8,598 nucleotides of DNA from Flavobacteriales bacterium. GTDB taxonomy: Bacteria; Bacteroidota; Bacteroidia; Flavobacteriales; Parvicellaceae. The stretch lies in the NCBI GenBank assembly GCA_014239715.1, contig JAAZYJ010000106.1, forward strand, positions 1-8,598. The letters run 5' to 3'. The notes under the pieces were generated by a model that was not told the DNA's origin, did not search any database, and saw only the letters and a program-made list of their open reading frames with translations. The number at the start of each line of letters is the position of its first letter. Position 1 is the stretch's first letter. Shown here one piece after another: positions 6,362 to 8,598 of this stretch. The translations under genes were made by a program, and so were the position numbers.

Positions 6362-6934
6362 ATGGTCAAGCGCATCGTAATATTTGCTTCGGGAGCCGGA
6401 TCCAATGCGGAAAATATTATTCGACACTTTAAATCCGATTCCGGGGTCTGCATTGCCGGGGTCTGCAGCAATAAGGCAGACGTTGGTGTGGTAAGAGTTG
6501 CTGACCACCATAAAGTAGAATGCCTTATTTTCAGCAAAGAAGAGCTAACGGGGTCATCAAAAGTTGATGATTTTTTAACGCTGGCAGCTCCGGATCTCAT
6601 CGTTCTTGCTGGCTTTTTGCTAAAAGTTCCCGATCGACTGGTCTCCGGATATGAGGGTGCTATTATTAATTTACACCCCTCACTTTTGCCCAAATACGGA
6701 GGGAAGGGCATGTATGGTCAGCGCGTGCACGAGGCCGTTGTTGCTGCGGGAGAAAGCGAGTCTGGAATTACCATTCACTACGTTAACAACCAATATGACG
6801 AGGGGGCAATAATAGCCCAATACTCCTGCGGGCTTTCCATAGATGACACGCCGATCAGTTTGCAAAAGAAGATTAAAGATCTGGAGGGTCAATATTTTCC
6901 TGCAACCATAGAAAAGCTTCTTCATAACTCTTAA
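6362..6934 (+). CDS. purN: Phosphoribosylglycinamide formyltransferase (GAR transformylase)
   Basis: PurN transfers a formyl group from 10-formyltetrahydrofolate to glycinamide ribonucleotide, the third step of purine synthesis, in the cytoplasm. The 190-residue length is normal. The phosphate-binding loop is SGAGSN (10-15). The catalytic trio is Asn103 and His105 in INLHPSLLPKYGGKGMYG (102-119) and Asp146 in YVNNQYDEGAIIAQ (140-153), matching E. coli Asn106, His108 and Asp144. The ATG at 6362 is the only sensible start, since the loop begins nine residues later and the next Met is residue 117. It is the first gene of a three-gene unit, followed after 8 nt by the MarC-family gene, and is divergent from the IYD-like gene across 92 nt. 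Confidence 0.96.
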   Translation: MVKRIVIFASGAGSNAENIIRHFKSDSGVCIAGVCSNKADVGVVRVADHHKVECLIFSKEELTGSSKVDDFLTLAAPDLIVLAGFLLKVPDRLVSGYEGAIINLHPSLLPKYGGKGMYGQRVHEAVVAAGESESGITIHYVNNQYDEGAIIAQYSCGLSIDDTPISLQKKIKDLEGQYFPATIEKLLHNS

Positions 6935-6942
6935 CTTGCTAC

Positions 6943-7590
6943 ATGGTCTTGCAAATTGGCGGAATAGGGTTTGATTTAAATAGCATTGGTGTTGCAACCA
7001 TGGTTCTGTTTGCGGTGATCGACATTATTGGCTCGATTCCAATTATTATTAACATTAAAGAAAAAGCCGGAGGCAGGATATTTCCGGTTAGAACGACTTT
7101 AGTCGCGCTGTTCATTATGGTTCTGTTCTTGTTCCTTGGAGAATCTATCCTCAGTGTGATCGGGCTGGACACTCAGTCTTTCGCTGTAGCGGGCTCCTTT
7201 GTCCTCTTTTTCATGTCATTGGAAATGATCCTGGGGGTTTCCATATTCAAGACTGACGGTGAAGATGCATCCCCAAAGGTTGCCTCTGTAGTGCCTCTGG
7301 CGTTTCCGATTATTGCGGGAGCCGGCTCTATGACCTCCCTTGTTTCGCTGCGTGCAGAGTACGCTGTGCAGGACATTCTAGTTGCTGTTGTTGTCAATAT
7401 GGTTGTCGTTCTTGTTGTGCTGCTTCTTACCAGGAAAATTGAAAAAGTGCTAGGAAGGGGCGGAATTGCAATAATCAAAAAAGTATTTGGTATAATTCTT
7501 TTGGCCATAGCGGTCAAGCTGTTCACAGAAAATCTTCATCACATGCTAGCTGTTCTTGAAGGAAATAAAGTCGTTTTACCCAATGGCTAA
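6943..7590 (+). CDS. MarC family integral membrane protein
   Basis: This 215-residue protein belongs to the MarC/UPF0056 family of inner-membrane proteins of unknown transport role. About six membrane segments are visible, near residues 14-37, 50-72, 78-102, 115-135, 143-163 and 173-195. Family motifs are VIDIIGSIPI (25-34) in the first segment and PLAFPIIAGAGSMTS (118-132) in the fourth. The family was once linked to multiple antibiotic resistance in E. coli, but that link was not supported by later work, so no substrate is assigned. The gene starts 8 nt after purN and its end overlaps the RNase H start by 8 nt, so it is almost certainly in one operon. Its link to purine or RNA metabolism may be only co-transcription. 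Confidence 0.9.
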   Translation: MVLQIGGIGFDLNSIGVATMVLFAVIDIIGSIPIIINIKEKAGGRIFPVRTTLVALFIMVLFLFLGESILSVIGLDTQSFAVAGSFVLFFMSLEMILGVSIFKTDGEDASPKVASVVPLAFPIIAGAGSMTSLVSLRAEYAVQDILVAVVVNMVVVLVVLLLTRKIEKVLGRGGIAIIKKVFGIILLAIAVKLFTENLHHMLAVLEGNKVVLPNG

Positions 7591-8395
7591 CAAGAAGTTC
7601 TATGTAGTTTGGGAGGGGCATGCGCCCGGTGTTTATTCTAGTTGGAGCGATGCACAGCGACAGGTTAAGGGGTTCAAAAATGCCAAATTCAAATCGTTCA
7701 AATCTAAAAGCGAGGCGGAGGCGGCCTTCCGTAACCCGGGGAGTATTGATCCCTCGGAGAAAAAAAAGAAATATTACTACGTGGTTTGGGCCGGGTATCA
7801 GCCGGGGGTTTATACTGATTGGGAAGAAGCCCGAAGTCAGCTAACCGGCTTCAACAAGCCCATCTACAAAACCTTCGGCAGCAAACAATTGGCAGAAAAG
7901 GCATTTTCAGAAGGCCCGGAAAATTACCAGGGCAGCTACAAGAAGACCCGTGACCTCAGCGAGGAAGAAATGAAGAAAATCGGTCTGCCAATTGAAATGA
8001 GTTTGTCCGTGGATGCCGCGTGCAATGGAAAGGGGGTGATGGAGTATCAAGGGGTGTGGACATTCAACAAGGAACATGTTCTTTTCAGCAAGGGACCTTA
8101 TAAAAGAGGCACCAACAATATTGGAGAGTTTCTGGCTCTGGTACACGCTCTTGCCCATTTAAAAAAGGAAAGAGACGAAAAGCTTCACGCCATTCCCATT
8201 TATTCTGATTCGAGAATTGCCATGGGCTGGGTCAAAGCGAAACGCTGCCGAACAAAGAAGAGTCCGGGGCCTGAGCTAAAAGACCTCATTTTGCGGGCAG
8301 AAAAGTGGCTTGAAAGCAATACCTACAAAAATCCAATCCTAAAATGGGAGACTAAAGCCTGGGGTGAAATACCGGCTGACTTTGGCCGGAAGTAG
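7583..8395 (+). CDS. rnhA: RNase H with two tandem hybrid-binding (viroplasmin) domains
   Basis: RNase H cleaves the RNA strand of RNA-DNA hybrids, removing R-loops and primers. This 270-residue protein has two N-terminal hybrid-binding domains: residues 5-49 (KFYVVWEGHAPGVYSSW ... KSKSEAEAAF) and 64-108 (YYYVVWAGYQPGVYTDW ... GSKQLAEKAF), joined by a short lysine-rich linker (58-63). The catalytic domain covers about 135-270 with Asp144 (SVDAACNG), Glu182 (NNIGEFLAL), Asp209 (IYSDSRIA) and Asp266 in the C-terminal WGEIPADFGRK, giving a complete D-E-D-D set. I choose the ATG at 7583, which yields MANKKFYVVW; an upstream TTG at 7556 would add nine residues inside the MarC-family gene. ATGGCTAA holds both this start and the preceding stop, suggesting coupled translation. 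Single-HBD versions are what I would expect in this phylum, so the duplication is notable. Confidence 0.93.
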   Translation: MANKKFYVVWEGHAPGVYSSWSDAQRQVKGFKNAKFKSFKSKSEAEAAFRNPGSIDPSEKKKKYYYVVWAGYQPGVYTDWEEARSQLTGFNKPIYKTFGSKQLAEKAFSEGPENYQGSYKKTRDLSEEEMKKIGLPIEMSLSVDAACNGKGVMEYQGVWTFNKEHVLFSKGPYKRGTNNIGEFLALVHALAHLKKERDEKLHAIPIYSDSRIAMGWVKAKRCRTKKSPGPELKDLILRAEKWLESNTYKNPILKWETKAWGEIPADFGRK

Positions 8396-8482
8396 TACTC
8401 TCTATTGTCATCTATGCTAGCCCTTATATAGGTTGGGGCCCTCTTCAAATACCAGGATTGTGTCAGCAAAAGCACCTTGTTG
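8396..8482. other. Convergent intergenic gap, no gene or clear terminator
   Basis: This 87-nt stretch lies between the RNase H stop and the end of a probable minus-strand gene. I looked for a stem-loop followed by a T run in either direction and found only a 4-bp GCCC/GGGC pairing (about 8420-8439), too weak to call a terminator. Confidence 0.5.
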
Positions 8483-8598
8483 TTAATAATTGATGTATTG
8501 GAGTACGTTGGCGTCCGTTTCTTGCTCCTTGATCTGATCAACAAGCTTCAGTATTCCTTTGGACTTTTCTTCCGCTTTATTTTGAGCCTGTTTAGAAC
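8483..8598 (-). CDS. C-terminal fragment of an unidentified protein
   Basis: Reading the minus strand from the right edge, one frame stays open for 37 codons and ends with TAA at 8485-8483; the other two frames close quickly. The residues run SKQAQNKAEEKSKGIL (1-16), then KLVDQIKEQETDANVLQ (17-33), ending YINY. The lysine- and glutamate-rich helical character looks like a real protein tail. It is too short to assign a family. The gene would be convergent with RNase H. It could still be a chance open frame, since 37 codons is short. Confidence 0.5.
   Translation of the reverse strand, partial: SKQAQNKAEEKSKGILKLVDQIKEQETDANVLQYINY

Noticed and set aside
6164..6711. Minus-strand open frames at 6164-6511 and 6355-6711
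   Set aside because: They are shadows of the IYD-like gene and purN and contain no family motifs.
7556..7582. Longer RNase H from a TTG at 7556
   Set aside because: The ATG at 7583 gives the usual start just before the hybrid-binding domain and a typical short stop/start overlap.
8400..8482. Terminator after RNase H
   Set aside because: Only a 4-bp pairing and the small palindromes GGGCCC and GCTAGC were found; no stable hairpin with a T tract.
8323..8544. Minus-strand 73-residue open frame at the right end
   Set aside because: It overlaps the end of RNase H and is out of frame with the more protein-like tail at 8483-8598; its composition is not protein-like.
1..8598. CRISPR array, transposon ends, tRNA or phage genes
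   Set aside because: No regularly spaced repeats, transposase motifs, long terminal inverted repeats or tRNA-like cloverleaf sequences were seen on either strand.

Overview
This window comes from the chromosome of a member of the Bacteroidota, most likely a Flavobacteriales-type marine or environmental lineage. Four things point there: a secreted protein with a C-terminal type IX secretion (T9SS) type A sorting domain; an IPExxxVDY-family protein, known only from Bacteroidota; promoter-like sequences of the Bacteroidota form (TTG / TAnnTTTG) with no clear Shine-Dalgarno sites; and an acpP-fabF-rnc-(IPExxxVDY)-pyk gene order that I recall as common in Flavobacteriia. I see no mobile elements, CRISPR arrays, tRNAs or rRNAs.

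Layout. Positions 1-1697 (minus) hold a two-gene unit: the IPExxxVDY protein followed 3 nt later by pyruvate kinase, which runs off the left edge. A good promoter match lies at 1744-1777. Positions 1880-3289 (plus) hold a secreted seven-repeat LVIVD beta-propeller with a T9SS sorting tail. It stands alone on the opposite strand and separates IPExxxVDY-pyk from the rest of the usual block. Positions 3326-5522 (minus) hold acpP, fabF and rnc, read in that order and tightly spaced, with a probable promoter at 5553-5583. Positions 5586-6269 (minus) hold a flavin nitroreductase-fold enzyme that matches iodotyrosine deiodinase (IYD), including all three residues that grip the halotyrosine. A 92-bp divergent intergenic region (6270-6361) carries two short palindromes and an excellent promoter match ending only a few bases before purN. 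Positions 6362-8395 (plus) hold a tight purN, MarC-family membrane protein, RNase H operon in which the last two genes overlap. The RNase H carries two tandem N-terminal hybrid-binding domains. The last 116 bases hold the C-terminal end of an unidentified minus-strand gene.

Most of the window is housekeeping: fatty acid synthesis (ACP and KASII), RNA processing (RNase III), glycolysis (pyruvate kinase), purine synthesis (GAR transformylase) and R-loop or primer removal (RNase H). The accessory parts are the T9SS propeller and the IYD homologue, each sitting at a boundary of the conserved block. I see no undescribed multi-gene system. The best leads are the IYD homologue with its palindrome, the Asp-to-Asn change in the RNase III active site, a possibly leaderless purN transcript, and the double hybrid-binding RNase H.
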